A stretch of 64,000 bases of DNA from JACPAP01 sp035287045 (GTDB lineage: Bacteria > Gemmatimonadota > Gemmatimonadetes > Gemmatimonadales > GWC2-71-9): assembly GCA_035287045.1 (NCBI GenBank), contig DATECF010000066.1:1-64000 (forward strand). Reading direction: 5' to 3'. Below are positions 28,852 to 37,389 of the stretch, in pieces. Both the position numbers and the translations under genes were made by a program. The notes under the pieces were generated by a model, which was not told where the DNA came from, did not search any database, and saw only the letters and a list, made by a program, of their open reading frames with translations. Position 1 is the stretch's first letter, and each line of letters opens with the position of its first letter.

Positions 28852-29886
28852 CTAGGTCGTCAGGACCGACCGGTATTTCTCCGAGTCGTCCAGGATGCGC
28901 CCAACACCCCGGACGACACAGGTGAGCGGGTCTTCGTCCACCCGAATCGGCAGCGAGGTCTCCTGGGACAGCAGCACATCCAGACCCCGGATCAGCGCGC
29001 CCCCGCCGGCCATGACGATCCCCCGGTCCACGATGTCACTGGCCAGTTCGGGCGGCGTGATCTCGAGCGCGCGCCGGACGGCATCAACGATCTGCTGGAT
29101 GGGTTCCTGGACCGCCTCGCGGATCTCGCTGGAATGCACCCGCACCACCTTGGGAATGCCGGAGACCAGGTCGCGACCCTTGGCCTCCATTTCCTTCTCC
29201 TCGCCGACCGGCGCGGCCGACCCGATGGCGATCTTGATCGCCTCCGCCGTGGGCTCCCCGATCAGGAGGTTGTAGTTCTTCCGCATGAACTGGACGATGG
29301 CCTGATCCAGCTCGTCGCCGCCGGTGCGGATGGACGTGTCGCTCACGATCCCGGACAGGGCGATCACCGCGATCTCGGTCGTGCCGCCACCGATATCGAT
29401 GACCATGTTGCCCGTGGGGGTCTCCACCGGCAGGCCCACACCGATGGCCGCCGCCATCGGCTCGGCGACCATGTACACCTCCTTGGCGCCGGCCGAGTGC
29501 GCGCTGTCCCGCACGGCACGCTTTTCCACCTCGGTGATCCCGCTGGGCACGCAGACGATCACCTTGGGCTTCACGCGGAACACGTGTTTCTGGATGATGG
29601 ACGAGAGGAAGTACCGCAGCATCTTCTCGGTCACATCGAAGTCCGCGATCACGCCGTCCTTGAGCGGGCGCACCGCCAAGATCCCGTCCGGCGTGCGGCC
29701 CAGCATCCGCTTGGCCTCGAGCCCGATCCCCTTCACCACCCCGGAGGCCTTTTCGATGGCGACGACGGAGGGCTCGTTGAGCACGATCCCCTCGCCCTTC
29801 ACATAGATGAGCGTGTTGGAGGTCCCGAGATCGACCGCGATCTCGTTGGCCGGTAGCCAGCTATCGATGCTCAGGGGCCAACGCAT
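28852..29886 (-). CDS. mreB: Rod-shape-determining protein MreB (bacterial actin)
   Basis: MreB forms membrane-associated filaments that guide lateral wall synthesis. The actin-like phosphate-1 loop is VDLGTSNTLIYVKG, phosphate-2 is VIDIGGGTTEIAVI, and the adenosine site is VMAGGGALIRGL. Length 344 residues is standard. It is the first gene of mreBCD-mrdA-rodA. This set implies a rod-shaped or elongating cell. Confidence 0.97.
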   Translation of the reverse strand: MRWPLSIDSWLPANEIAVDLGTSNTLIYVKGEGIVLNEPSVVAIEKASGVVKGIGLEAKRMLGRTPDGILAVRPLKDGVIADFDVTEKMLRYFLSSIIQKHVFRVKPKVIVCVPSGITEVEKRAVRDSAHSAGAKEVYMVAEPMAAAIGVGLPVETPTGNMVIDIGGGTTEIAVIALSGIVSDTSIRTGGDELDQAIVQFMRKNYNLLIGEPTAEAIKIAIGSAAPVGEEKEMEAKGRDLVSGIPKVVRVHSSEIREAVQEPIQQIVDAVRRALEITPPELASDIVDRGIVMAGGGALIRGLDVLLSQETSLPIRVDEDPLTCVVRGVGRILDDSEKYRSVLTT

Positions 29887-29894
29887 GAGCGCCT

Positions 29895-29923
29895 AACTTA
29901 ACTGTATGGCTAAGTTGCCTCAA
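29895..29923 (-). promoter_or_regulatory. Possible sigma-70 promoter of mreB, overlapping an inverted repeat
   Basis: On the minus strand TTGAGG (29923-29918) is followed by a 17-bp spacer and TAAGTT (29900-29895). The start point would fall only a few bases before the mreB ATG, so the message would be nearly leaderless. The -10 is also one arm of an inverted repeat (AACTTA 29895-29900, TAAGTT 29911-29916). This low-GC patch stands out from its surroundings. Confidence 0.4.
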
Positions 29924-29937
29924 GCGCTGGACTTAAG

Positions 29938-31050
29938 TCACATCACCCGGGCGACGTCCACCAGCTCCATCCCGAACGCCTCCGCCACGCCTGGATATAC
30001 CACTTTCCCGTCCACCACGTTGAGCCCCAGCCGCAACCCGCCGTCCTCCCGGCAGGCCCTTTGCCACCCATCCCGCGCCAGCCGGCGAGTGTACGGGAAC
30101 GTCGCATTGGTCAGGGCGAGCGTGGAGGTGCGCGGCACGGCCCCCGGCATGTTGCTCACGCCGTAGTGAATGACACCTTCCACGACATACGTCGGGTTCT
30201 CGTGGGTCGTGGGCTTGATGGTCTCGATGCACCCGCCCTGGTCCACCGACACGTCCACCACCACCGAGCCCGGTTTCATCAGTCTGAGATCCTCGCGCCG
30301 GACCAGCTTGGGCGCCTTGGCCCCGGGCAGCAGCACCGCCCCTACCACCAGGTCCGCCCGCGCCAACAGCTGCAGCAGGTTGTGTCGGTTAGAATACAGC
30401 AGGCGCACGTTCGCGGGCATGACGTCGGCCAGGTAACGGAGCCGCTCCAACGAGACGTCCAGCAGCGTCACGTCCGCGCCCAACCCCGCGGCCATGCGGG
30501 CCGCGTTGGCGCCGACCACCCCGCCGCCGATGACCAGCACCTCGGCCGGCAGAACGCCGGGCACGCCGCCCAAGAGGATGCCGCTCCCGCCGTGCGTCCG
30601 CTCCAGGTACTTCGCCCCTTCCTGTACCGCCATGCGCCCGGCCACCTCGCTCATCGGCGTGAGCAGCGGTAGCTCGCCCGAGGGCAGCTGCACCGTTTCG
30701 TAGGCGATCGCCACACACTTGGAGTCCACGACGGCGCGCGTGAGCTCTTCGCTGGCCGCGAAATGGAAGTAGGTGAAAAGCACCTGGCCGGACCGGATGC
30801 GCGGGTACTCCGGTGCGATGGGCTCCTTGACCTTGAGGATGAGCCCCGCCTCCGCCCAGACGTCACCCGCCTTGGCGACCATCCTGGCTCCCACGTCGCC
30901 ATAGGCGGCGTCCGGGAAGCCGCTTCCCAGTCCCGCCCCCTGCTCCACCAGTACGGTGTGGCCGCTCGCGACCAGGGCTTCGGCCCCGGCCGGCACCAGC
31001 GCCACGCGGCTCTCGTTGGCTTTGATTTCCTTGGGGACGCCGATGATCAT
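29938..31050 (-). CDS. ald: Alanine dehydrogenase
   Basis: Ald reversibly deaminates L-alanine to pyruvate with NAD. The 370-residue product starts MIIGVPKEIKANESRVALVP. The Lys/His active-site regions lie in the N-terminal lobe (ILKVKEP, with HFAASEEL). The Rossmann motif is VLVIGGGVVGANAARMA. It lies between the M16 peptidase and mreB on the same strand; gaps of 51 and 90 bp allow separate transcription. I see no clear signal in 31051-31140. Confidence 0.95.
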   Translation of the reverse strand: MIIGVPKEIKANESRVALVPAGAEALVASGHTVLVEQGAGLGSGFPDAAYGDVGARMVAKAGDVWAEAGLILKVKEPIAPEYPRIRSGQVLFTYFHFAASEELTRAVVDSKCVAIAYETVQLPSGELPLLTPMSEVAGRMAVQEGAKYLERTHGGSGILLGGVPGVLPAEVLVIGGGVVGANAARMAAGLGADVTLLDVSLERLRYLADVMPANVRLLYSNRHNLLQLLARADLVVGAVLLPGAKAPKLVRREDLRLMKPGSVVVDVSVDQGGCIETIKPTTHENPTYVVEGVIHYGVSNMPGAVPRTSTLALTNATFPYTRRLARDGWQRACREDGGLRLGLNVVDGKVVYPGVAEAFGMELVDVARVM

Positions 31051-31140
31051 GGACGACTCGTCAGATGAGAGCGTGAGGAGGGCCGGTTGAACAATGGAGA
31101 GCGGCGAACAAGGAACGCTGAAGTTCGTATGGCGGATTCT

Positions 31141-32394
31141 CTACACATTGGGACCCAGCCACACCGCCGTCTGGCGGTCGGGTGCAAGATACTCCGCGGC
31201 CACGGCCTGTACCTCCTCGGTCCGCACCTGGTCGATCTCGGCCAGCACTTGGTCGAGGGTGCGGAAGGGCTCCTGGTGCAGCGCCAGCGTGGCCAGCCGG
31301 TGCATCCTCGCCGCCGGACTTTCGAGCGACAGCGTCACTTGGCCCTTGAGCTGCTGGGCCGCCTCCGCCAGTTGCGGCGGGCTGAGCCCCTCAGTAGCCA
31401 CTCGGACCAGCTCTGTCCGGATCGCATCCACCGCCTGCTCCGCGGTGCTGGGATGGGTACCGACGTACACGCCCGTCACCCCGGCGTGCTGGTAGAACGA
31501 CTGGTAGGTGTACACGGCGTAGGCCAGGCCCAGCTCCTCCCGCACCCGCTGAAACAGACGACTCGACATCCCTCCGCCCAGCACGGTATTGACCAGCATC
31601 AGGGCGTAGCGGCGGCGGTCGCGATACGGGAAGGTGTCCGTTCCCATCACCAGGTGAACCTGGTGGGACTCGCGCTGGACGCGACGGTCGGTCCGGGCCC
31701 CCTGCGGCACCGGGCTCACGGGGACCGGTTCCGGCCCGCCGTCGAACGTGAACCAGCCACAGCGGGCCAGCAGTTTCAGCAGGACCTCATGGTTCAGGCT
31801 GCCAGCCGCCGCGATCACCACGTGCCGCGGGTGGTACGCCCGCCGGTGGAGCTGGCGCAGGTCATCCGCCGCCAGCTGCCCCACGGTCTCCCGGGTCCCC
31901 AGGATCGAGTATCCATAGGGGTGGTCCGGCCACAGGGTGTGCGCGTGCAGCTCGAACACCATGTCATCCGGGGTGTCTTCGACGGTGCTGATTTCCTCCA
32001 GCACCACCTTTCGCTCGAGCGTGAGATCGGTCTCGCGCAGCACCGGATGGCGCACCAGGTCGGTCAGCACGTCGAGGGCGCGGGGAAGGTCTTCGTCCAG
32101 CACCCGCGCCTGGTAGGACGTGTGGTCGCGGGACGTGAAGGCGTCGAGCGCGCCCCCGCGGACTTCCAGCTCCAACGCGATCTCGCGGGCGGTGCGGCGC
32201 TCGGTCCCCTTGAACACCATGTGCTCGAGCAGGTGGGACACGCCCATCTTGGCGGGTGGTTCGTGCGCGGAGGCGGTGCGGACCCATACGCCGACGGCTA
32301 CCGAGCGCACGCCCGGGAGCACCTCGGACAGGACGGTCACCCCGTTCTCGGCGGTGGTCCGGTAGAGACCCTCGTCGAGCTTGACGGTCTGCAT
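31141..32394 (-). CDS. M16-family zinc metallopeptidase
   Basis: The inverted zinc motif HxxEH is HLLEH (GVSHLLEHMVFKGT), with the distant Glu in the VLEEISTVEDTPDD helix. The 417-residue length matches the bacterial one-chain processing-peptidase-like group (Bacillus MlpA/YmxG type), which in many genomes follows pnp, as here. It is thought to degrade peptides in the cytosol; the substrate is unknown. Eight bases separate it from the pnp stop. Confidence 0.9.
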   Translation of the reverse strand: MQTVKLDEGLYRTTAENGVTVLSEVLPGVRSVAVGVWVRTASAHEPPAKMGVSHLLEHMVFKGTERRTAREIALELEVRGGALDAFTSRDHTSYQARVLDEDLPRALDVLTDLVRHPVLRETDLTLERKVVLEEISTVEDTPDDMVFELHAHTLWPDHPYGYSILGTRETVGQLAADDLRQLHRRAYHPRHVVIAAAGSLNHEVLLKLLARCGWFTFDGGPEPVPVSPVPQGARTDRRVQRESHQVHLVMGTDTFPYRDRRRYALMLVNTVLGGGMSSRLFQRVREELGLAYAVYTYQSFYQHAGVTGVYVGTHPSTAEQAVDAIRTELVRVATEGLSPPQLAEAAQQLKGQVTLSLESPAARMHRLATLALHQEPFRTLDQVLAEIDQVRTEEVQAVAAEYLAPDRQTAVWLGPNV

Positions 32395-32402
32395 CCCGCC
32401 GG

Positions 32403-34487
32403 TCAGGACTTGTCCAGAACCGCTTTGCGCGAGAGCCGCATCTTGCCCCGGCCGTCCACCTCCAGCAGCTTGACCTTCACGCGGTCACCCTTCTTGACCA
32501 CGTCCTCGGTCCGCTCGGTGCGGCCGTGCTGAAGCTCGGAAATGTGCAGCAGGCCCTCCACACCGGGCAGGATCTCGACGAAGGCGCCGAAGGCGGTGGT
32601 GCTCTTGACCGTGCCTTCGTAGATGGTACCCACCTCCGGCTCCTGGACGATGGCCGCGATCATGTCGCGCGCCCGCTCCCCGGCCTCTCCCCCGGTACTG
32701 GAGATGGTGACCAGGCCGCTGTCGTCCACATTGATCTCGGCCCCGGTCTGGTCCTGGATGCCACGGATGGTCTTCCCTTTGGGGCCGATGATATCCCCGA
32801 TGCGGTCCGGCTTGATCTGGATGGTGATGATGCGGGGCGCGTACTTGGACAGGCTGGTGCGCGGCTGCGCCAGGGTCTGGCCCATCACGTCCAGGATATG
32901 CAACCGCGCGGTACGCGCCTGGTGCAGCGCATCGCGCACGGTCGCCAGATCCAAGCCCTGAACCTTGATGTCCATCTGCACCGCGGTGACGCCGTCCCGT
33001 GTGCCCGCCACCTTGAAGTCCATGTCTCCCAGGTGGTCTTCCGCACCCAGGATGTCGGTCAGCACGGCGACCCGATCCCCCTCCTTGATGAGCCCCATGG
33101 CGACGCCGGCACAGGGAGCCTTCATCGGCACGCCGGCATCCATGAGCGCCAGCGAGCCGCCGCACACCGTCGCCATGGACGAGGACCCGTTGGACTCGAG
33201 GATGTCCGAGACCACGCGGATGGTGTAGGGGAATTGGTCGTAGGGCGGAAGCAGCGCCTGGAGCGCCCGCTCCGCCAACGCGCCGTGACCGATTTCCCGC
33301 CGCGAGACGCCCCGGATCATCTTCACCTCGCCGGTGGAGAACGGGGGGAAGTTGTAGTGCAGCATGAAGCTCTTGGTGGTTTCCTGCGCCACGTCCACCG
33401 TGTCGATGCGCTGCTCATCCGACACCGTACCCAGCGTGGTGCTCACCAGCGCCTGGGTCTGGCCCCGCGTGAACAAGGCCGACCCGTGGGCCCGCGGCAG
33501 GATGCCCACGTCGCAGGTGATGGGCCGCACCGTCACCAGGTCGCGGCCGTCCAAGCGCTCTCCATGGTCGAGCACCTGCCGCCGCATGGTCTCGTATTCG
33601 ATTTCCTCCAGCACGCCGCCCACGGCTTTGGCGTTGTCGGGGAACTCGGCGGCCAGCTGCTCGGTGACGGTCGCCCGCAAGGCCGCCAGGGCCTGCGCGC
33701 GCTCCGACTTCTCCGGCAGGTTGAGCGCCTCACGGACCCGGACACCAGCCAGGTCGCGGACCCGCGCCACCAATTCGGCCGGGGGCTCGGCCTTGGTCCA
33801 GGTCATCTTGGACACGCCCACCGCCTGAATGATCTCTTCCTGCCACGCGACGATGTCCGAGATCCCCTTCTGGGCAAACGACAGGGCTTCCGCGATCTGG
33901 TCTTCCGGCAGCTCCAAGGCGCTCCCCTCAACCATCATGATGGAGTCCCGGGTGCCGGCCACCACGATGTCCGCGTCGCTGAACTCCAGCTGCTGGAACG
34001 TGGGGTTGAGCACCCACTGCCCCTCCACCCGGCCCACGCGCACACCGGCGATCGGCCCGTTCCATGGCACGCGCGACAGCCCCAAGGCCAGCGAGGCCCC
34101 GGTGATGCCGAGCACGTCGGCGTCGTTCTCCTGGTCCGCGGAGAGGACGTAGACGAAGACCTGCACTTCGTTCTTGAATCCTTCCGGGAACAGGGGTCGG
34201 ACGGAGCGGTCCGTGAGCCGTGCCGCGAGGATCTCGTCGTCGCTCGGCCGACCTTCGCGCTTGATGAAGCCGCCGGGGATTTTCCCGGCCGCATAGCTCT
34301 TCTCGCGGTATTCGACGGTCAGCGGGAAGAACGGCAGGTTGGATTGCTGATCCGAGACGGTGACGGCCGCAAGGGCCATCGTCTCCCCGTACTGTATGAT
34401 GGCACTGCCGGCGGCTTGTTTGGCGAGCCGGCCCGTCTCCAACCGCAGGGCCCGACCGCCAACGATCTGTTCCACACGTTTTACCAT
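32403..34487 (-). CDS. pnp: Polyribonucleotide nucleotidyltransferase (PNPase)
   Basis: PNPase is a phosphorolytic 3-prime to 5-prime exonuclease of the RNA degradosome. Two RNase PH-like halves flank a helical domain. FMLHYNFPPFSTGE and SNGSSSMATVCGGSLALMDAGVP mark the second, catalytic half. A KH domain (IGPKGKTIRGIQDQTG) and an S1 domain (TAFGAFVEILPGVEGLLHISEL) follow. The start MVKRVEQIVGG at 34487 suits the family; the 11 codons open before it run into the hairpin region. Length is 694 residues. Confidence 0.96.
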   Translation of the reverse strand: MVKRVEQIVGGRALRLETGRLAKQAAGSAIIQYGETMALAAVTVSDQQSNLPFFPLTVEYREKSYAAGKIPGGFIKREGRPSDDEILAARLTDRSVRPLFPEGFKNEVQVFVYVLSADQENDADVLGITGASLALGLSRVPWNGPIAGVRVGRVEGQWVLNPTFQQLEFSDADIVVAGTRDSIMMVEGSALELPEDQIAEALSFAQKGISDIVAWQEEIIQAVGVSKMTWTKAEPPAELVARVRDLAGVRVREALNLPEKSERAQALAALRATVTEQLAAEFPDNAKAVGGVLEEIEYETMRRQVLDHGERLDGRDLVTVRPITCDVGILPRAHGSALFTRGQTQALVSTTLGTVSDEQRIDTVDVAQETTKSFMLHYNFPPFSTGEVKMIRGVSRREIGHGALAERALQALLPPYDQFPYTIRVVSDILESNGSSSMATVCGGSLALMDAGVPMKAPCAGVAMGLIKEGDRVAVLTDILGAEDHLGDMDFKVAGTRDGVTAVQMDIKVQGLDLATVRDALHQARTARLHILDVMGQTLAQPRTSLSKYAPRIITIQIKPDRIGDIIGPKGKTIRGIQDQTGAEINVDDSGLVTISSTGGEAGERARDMIAAIVQEPEVGTIYEGTVKSTTAFGAFVEILPGVEGLLHISELQHGRTERTEDVVKKGDRVKVKLLEVDGRGKMRLSRKAVLDKS

Positions 34488-34524
34488 AGGTCCTTGACTG
34501 CTGAGAGCACCCACACACATACGG

Positions 34525-34558
34525 CGAGGCGTCCGGGGTGCTCCTCCCAGACGCCTCG
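34525..34558 (-). promoter_or_regulatory. Hairpin between rpsO and pnp
   Basis: Arms 34525-34537 and 34546-34558 form a 13-bp stem in minus-strand RNA with one G-U pair and an 8-base loop. It lies 16 bases after the rpsO stop and 37 bases before the pnp start. In E. coli the same interval carries the rpsO terminator and the RNase III site that controls pnp; equivalence here is inferred from position. There is no U-tract. Confidence 0.5.
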
Positions 34559-34574
34559 TGGCCCGACCCGGCTG

Positions 34575-34835
34575 CTAGTGCCGGAGCCCGAGTTCATCAA
34601 TGAGCCGGCGGTAGTTTGCCAGGTCGGTGCGCTTGAGGTATTCGAGGAGGCGGCGCCGTTTGCTGACCATCATGAGCAGGCCGCGGCGGCCGTGGTGGTC
34701 CTTGGGATGAGTGCGGAAGTGATCGGTCAGCGAGTTGATCCGCTCAGTGAGCAGGGCGACCTGGACCCGAGCCGACCCGGTGTCGGTGGGTCCCAGGCCA
34801 TGCTTCTGCATGACCGCGTTCTTGTCAAAGCCCAT
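34575..34835 (-). CDS. rpsO: 30S ribosomal protein S15
   Basis: S15 binds 16S rRNA helices 20-22 early in small-subunit assembly. The 86-residue product contains DTGSARVQVALLTERI and HPKDHHGRRGLLMMVSKRR, the core RNA-binding pattern. I start at the ATG at 34835 (MGFDKNAVM); a GGAGG lies 11 bases upstream, slightly long. The frame is open upstream but without similarity. It heads the rpsO-pnp-M16 unit under a good promoter. Confidence 0.95.
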   Translation of the reverse strand: MGFDKNAVMQKHGLGPTDTGSARVQVALLTERINSLTDHFRTHPKDHHGRRGLLMMVSKRRRLLEYLKRTDLANYRRLIDELGLRH

Positions 34836-34904
34836 GAAACGTGTATCCTCCCACAAGCACGGGCCCACGGGCCCCGGACGATGTCCATATTGGCGCAGCA
34901 CAAA

Positions 34905-34933
34905 AATTTAGCCCTCCTGCGAGACGCTGTAAA
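34905..34933 (-). promoter_or_regulatory. Sigma-70-type promoter of rpsO-pnp
   Basis: Minus strand: -35 TTTACA (34933-34928), 17-bp spacer, -10 TAAATT (34910-34905). The start point would be near 34898, giving a leader of about 60 nt. The -35 ends 8 bp before the start codon of the divergent kinase gene, so the two regulatory regions overlap. Confidence 0.65.
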
Positions 34934-34941
34934 GCCTCGGG

Positions 34942-35934
34942 ATGTCGCTGGAAGCTGAAGAGTTACTCGGACGGGCCATCGGCCCCTTCACGGTCGAGCG
35001 GCTCATCGGCCAGGGCGGCTTCGCCTGGGTGTTCGCCGGACGGCGGACGGCGGACGGGACGCCGGTCGCCCTCAAGATCCTGAAGCCGCGCTACGCCGGT
35101 GACCAACAGTTTGAATCCCGGTTCCGGAACGAGGCCCGGGTCGCCTCCGAGCTGCGACATCCCAACATCGTGCGGATCCTGGACATCGGGAAAACCGGCG
35201 AGGTGACCTACTTCGCCATGGACCTCTATCCCGGCTCGCTCGCCTCCCGGCTGGCCCGGGACGGCCCGCCCACCGAAGGGGACCTGCTGCGCATCGCCCG
35301 GGACGTCACCAGCGCCCTGGCGTTCGCGCACGCCGGGGGCATCATCCACCGAGACATCAAGGTGGACAACATCCTCTTCACCGCCGATGGTACGGCCGTG
35401 ATCGCCGATTTCGGCATCGCCCGCGCGGTCTCGGGCTATGCCACCGCCACCGGTGTCAACATGACGATCGGCACACCCCATTACGTATCGCCGGAGCAGG
35501 CCCAGGGACGGCCACTGGACGGGCGGAGCGACCTCTACGCCCTGGGCGTCACGTTGTACAAGGCCGCCACCGGCGACTTGCCGTTCCGCTCCAACGACTG
35601 GTTCGAGCTGGCCCGGATGCACGTCGAGGAGGCCCCCGAGCCTCCCCGGAACCGGCGGCCGGACCTCTCCAAGCGCACCGAGCGCATCATCCTCAAGTGC
35701 CTCGCCAAGCATCCCGACGACCGCTATGCCTCGGCCGATGAGCTGCTCGCGGAGCTGGACGCCGTCGAGCAGGCGGGCCGCAGGACCGAGTCGTTCGGCA
35801 TGGCGGCGGCACGGTTGCCCACGGACCAGCGCGCCCCCGGGGCGGGCATTCTTGGCAAATGGCTGCTCCCGGTCGCCGCGGTTGCCGTGGTGATCCTGGT
35901 GGCGTTGCTGGTGGTGGTGCTGGGACGGCGATAG
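34942..35934 (+). CDS. Membrane-anchored Ser/Thr protein kinase (PknB-like)
   Basis: A Hanks-type kinase domain fills residues about 15-275: glycine loop GQGGFAWVF, lysine in VALKIL, catalytic loop HRDIKVDN, DFG (ADFGIARAV), and YVSPEQAQG in place of APE. After a short linker, one transmembrane helix (LLPVAAVAVVILVALLVVVLG) ends the 330-residue protein, leaving only GRR outside. There is thus no extracellular sensor domain, so input probably comes through partners or membrane state. It is divergent from rpsO and monocistronic. Targets cannot be told from sequence. Confidence 0.92.
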   Translation: MSLEAEELLGRAIGPFTVERLIGQGGFAWVFAGRRTADGTPVALKILKPRYAGDQQFESRFRNEARVASELRHPNIVRILDIGKTGEVTYFAMDLYPGSLASRLARDGPPTEGDLLRIARDVTSALAFAHAGGIIHRDIKVDNILFTADGTAVIADFGIARAVSGYATATGVNMTIGTPHYVSPEQAQGRPLDGRSDLYALGVTLYKAATGDLPFRSNDWFELARMHVEEAPEPPRNRRPDLSKRTERIILKCLAKHPDDRYASADELLAELDAVEQAGRRTESFGMAAARLPTDQRAPGAGILGKWLLPVAAVAVVILVALLVVVLGRR

Positions 35935-35942
35935 TTGGCGCA

Positions 35943-36002
35943 GCGGCATAGGGGCATAGCGGCTGCACCTCATGCCGCCATGCCCCTATCCCGCTATGCC
36001 GC
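35943..36002. terminator. Compound inverted repeat between the kinase gene and rseP
   Basis: Outer arms GCGGCATAG (35943-35951) and CTATGCCGC (35994-36002) enclose ATAGGGGCAT (35948-35957) and ATGCCCCTAT (35980-35989), so alternative hairpins can form. It fills most of the 75-bp gap between converging genes and likely ends both transcripts. There is no T-tract. Confidence 0.5.
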
Positions 36003-36009
36003 CGTCCTG

Positions 36010-37389
36010 CTATCCCCCGAACAGCCGCAGGACGTCGTTGGTCAGCGCCAGGAGCATGATCGCCAGCAGCAGCGCCACGCCCACCTGGCTCAACCGCATC
36101 CGTAACGTCCGGGAGAGAGGCCGCCCGCGGATGCCCTCGGCCAGCAGGAACAGCAGGCGTCCCCCGTCCAGCACCGGGATAGGCAGGAGGTTCAGGACGG
36201 CCAGGTTGATCGAGAACAGGGCGATGAATCTGAGGAGCGGCTCCAGCCCCAGCTGGGCGAGCTGACCGGACAGCTGCGCAATAAAGATCGGCCCGCCCAG
36301 CTCGCGGGGTGACACGTCCCTCGTGATCAAGCCCTTCACGGCGAACACCACCAACCCTGCATCGGCCCACGCCTGTCGCGTGGCCTCGCGGACGGCGCCG
36401 GGCAAGCCGTAGCGCACGTGCCGGGGTTCAATCAGGGGTCCGGCCCCCACCTTCCCCACAACCCGCCGCCCACCCGCGACCAGGTCGGTATCGGACTCGG
36501 CGATGGGCACCAGGCGCACGGTAAACAGGGAATCCACGCGCTGGACGGCCAGGGTCACCGTGTCGTTGGCGTGCGCCTCGATCACCCGCACCAGATCATC
36601 CCAGTACCGCACGGTGTCGCCATTGGCCGCCAGCACCAGGTCGCCCGTCGCCAGGCCGGCCCCGGCGGCCGGCCGCCCGGGTGCCAAGTAGCCCAGGCGG
36701 GGCGCCCAGGCGGCCTTCAGCGCCCGGAGCAAACGCACCCGGTCGCTTCCAGGCGTCCCGGGCACTTCCACCGTGACCGGTGACCCGCCACCGGCGAACT
36801 CGAAACGGAGCACCCTACTGGTAGGATCCAGGAGGGCGCTTTGCAGGTCATTCCACGAGCCAACCGTGTCGCCGTTGAGGCGGACCACGGCTTGGGGGTA
36901 CGGAACCGCGCTCAGCGCGGCGGCGCCCTCGGGGAGCATCGCCGGATCCACCGCCGCAATGGTCGTGGTCGGATCTTCCTGCCGCCCATACCCGAGAGCC
37001 AGGGTCGCGTAGATGCCCCAGGCGAACACCGCGTTCATCAGCACGCCCGCCGTGATCACGAGGATGCGGGCCCACAGCGGCTTGCCCTCGAACTGCTGCT
37101 CCGGCGGGAATCCCTGCTCCGCGGCGCCACCTTCGAGCGCGCGTACGCCACCGGCCTCGTCCGCGGTTTCCTCCTCGCTCGCCATCATCACGTACCCGCC
37201 GAACGGAAACCACGACAGGACGTATTCGGTGTCCCCCCGCCGAAAGCGGAGCGGCGTGGCGGGTCCGAAGCCGATGGAGAATCGAAGGACGCCGACCCCA
37301 GTCGCTTTGGCCGCGAGGAAGTGCCCCACCTCGTGCACGAAGATCACCGCGCCGAGGACCACGACAGCCGCCGCGATGGTCACGAGCAT
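36010..37389 (-). CDS. rseP: RseP/RasP-type site-2 zinc metalloprotease
   Basis: RseP is an intramembrane protease that cleaves anti-sigma factors and signal-peptide remnants. The zinc motif HEVGH is in the first membrane segment (VIFVHEVGHFLAAK), and the third zinc ligand is in LNLLPIPVLDGGR. Two PDZ domains lie between (about residues 130-320), the longer architecture of E. coli RseP rather than the single-PDZ form. Length 459 residues. Its ATG overlaps the dxr end by 10 bp, the familiar dxr-rseP pairing. Confidence 0.93.
   Translation of the reverse strand: MLVTIAAAVVVLGAVIFVHEVGHFLAAKATGVGVLRFSIGFGPATPLRFRRGDTEYVLSWFPFGGYVMMASEEETADEAGGVRALEGGAAEQGFPPEQQFEGKPLWARILVITAGVLMNAVFAWGIYATLALGYGRQEDPTTTIAAVDPAMLPEGAAALSAVPYPQAVVRLNGDTVGSWNDLQSALLDPTSRVLRFEFAGGGSPVTVEVPGTPGSDRVRLLRALKAAWAPRLGYLAPGRPAAGAGLATGDLVLAANGDTVRYWDDLVRVIEAHANDTVTLAVQRVDSLFTVRLVPIAESDTDLVAGGRRVVGKVGAGPLIEPRHVRYGLPGAVREATRQAWADAGLVVFAVKGLITRDVSPRELGGPIFIAQLSGQLAQLGLEPLLRFIALFSINLAVLNLLPIPVLDGGRLLFLLAEGIRGRPLSRTLRMRLSQVGVALLLAIMLLALTNDVLRLFGG

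Noticed and set aside
32526..34958. An 810-codon plus-strand frame antisense to pnp and rpsO
   Set aside because: pnp and rpsO are certain on the minus strand; the antisense frame has no recognisable domain.
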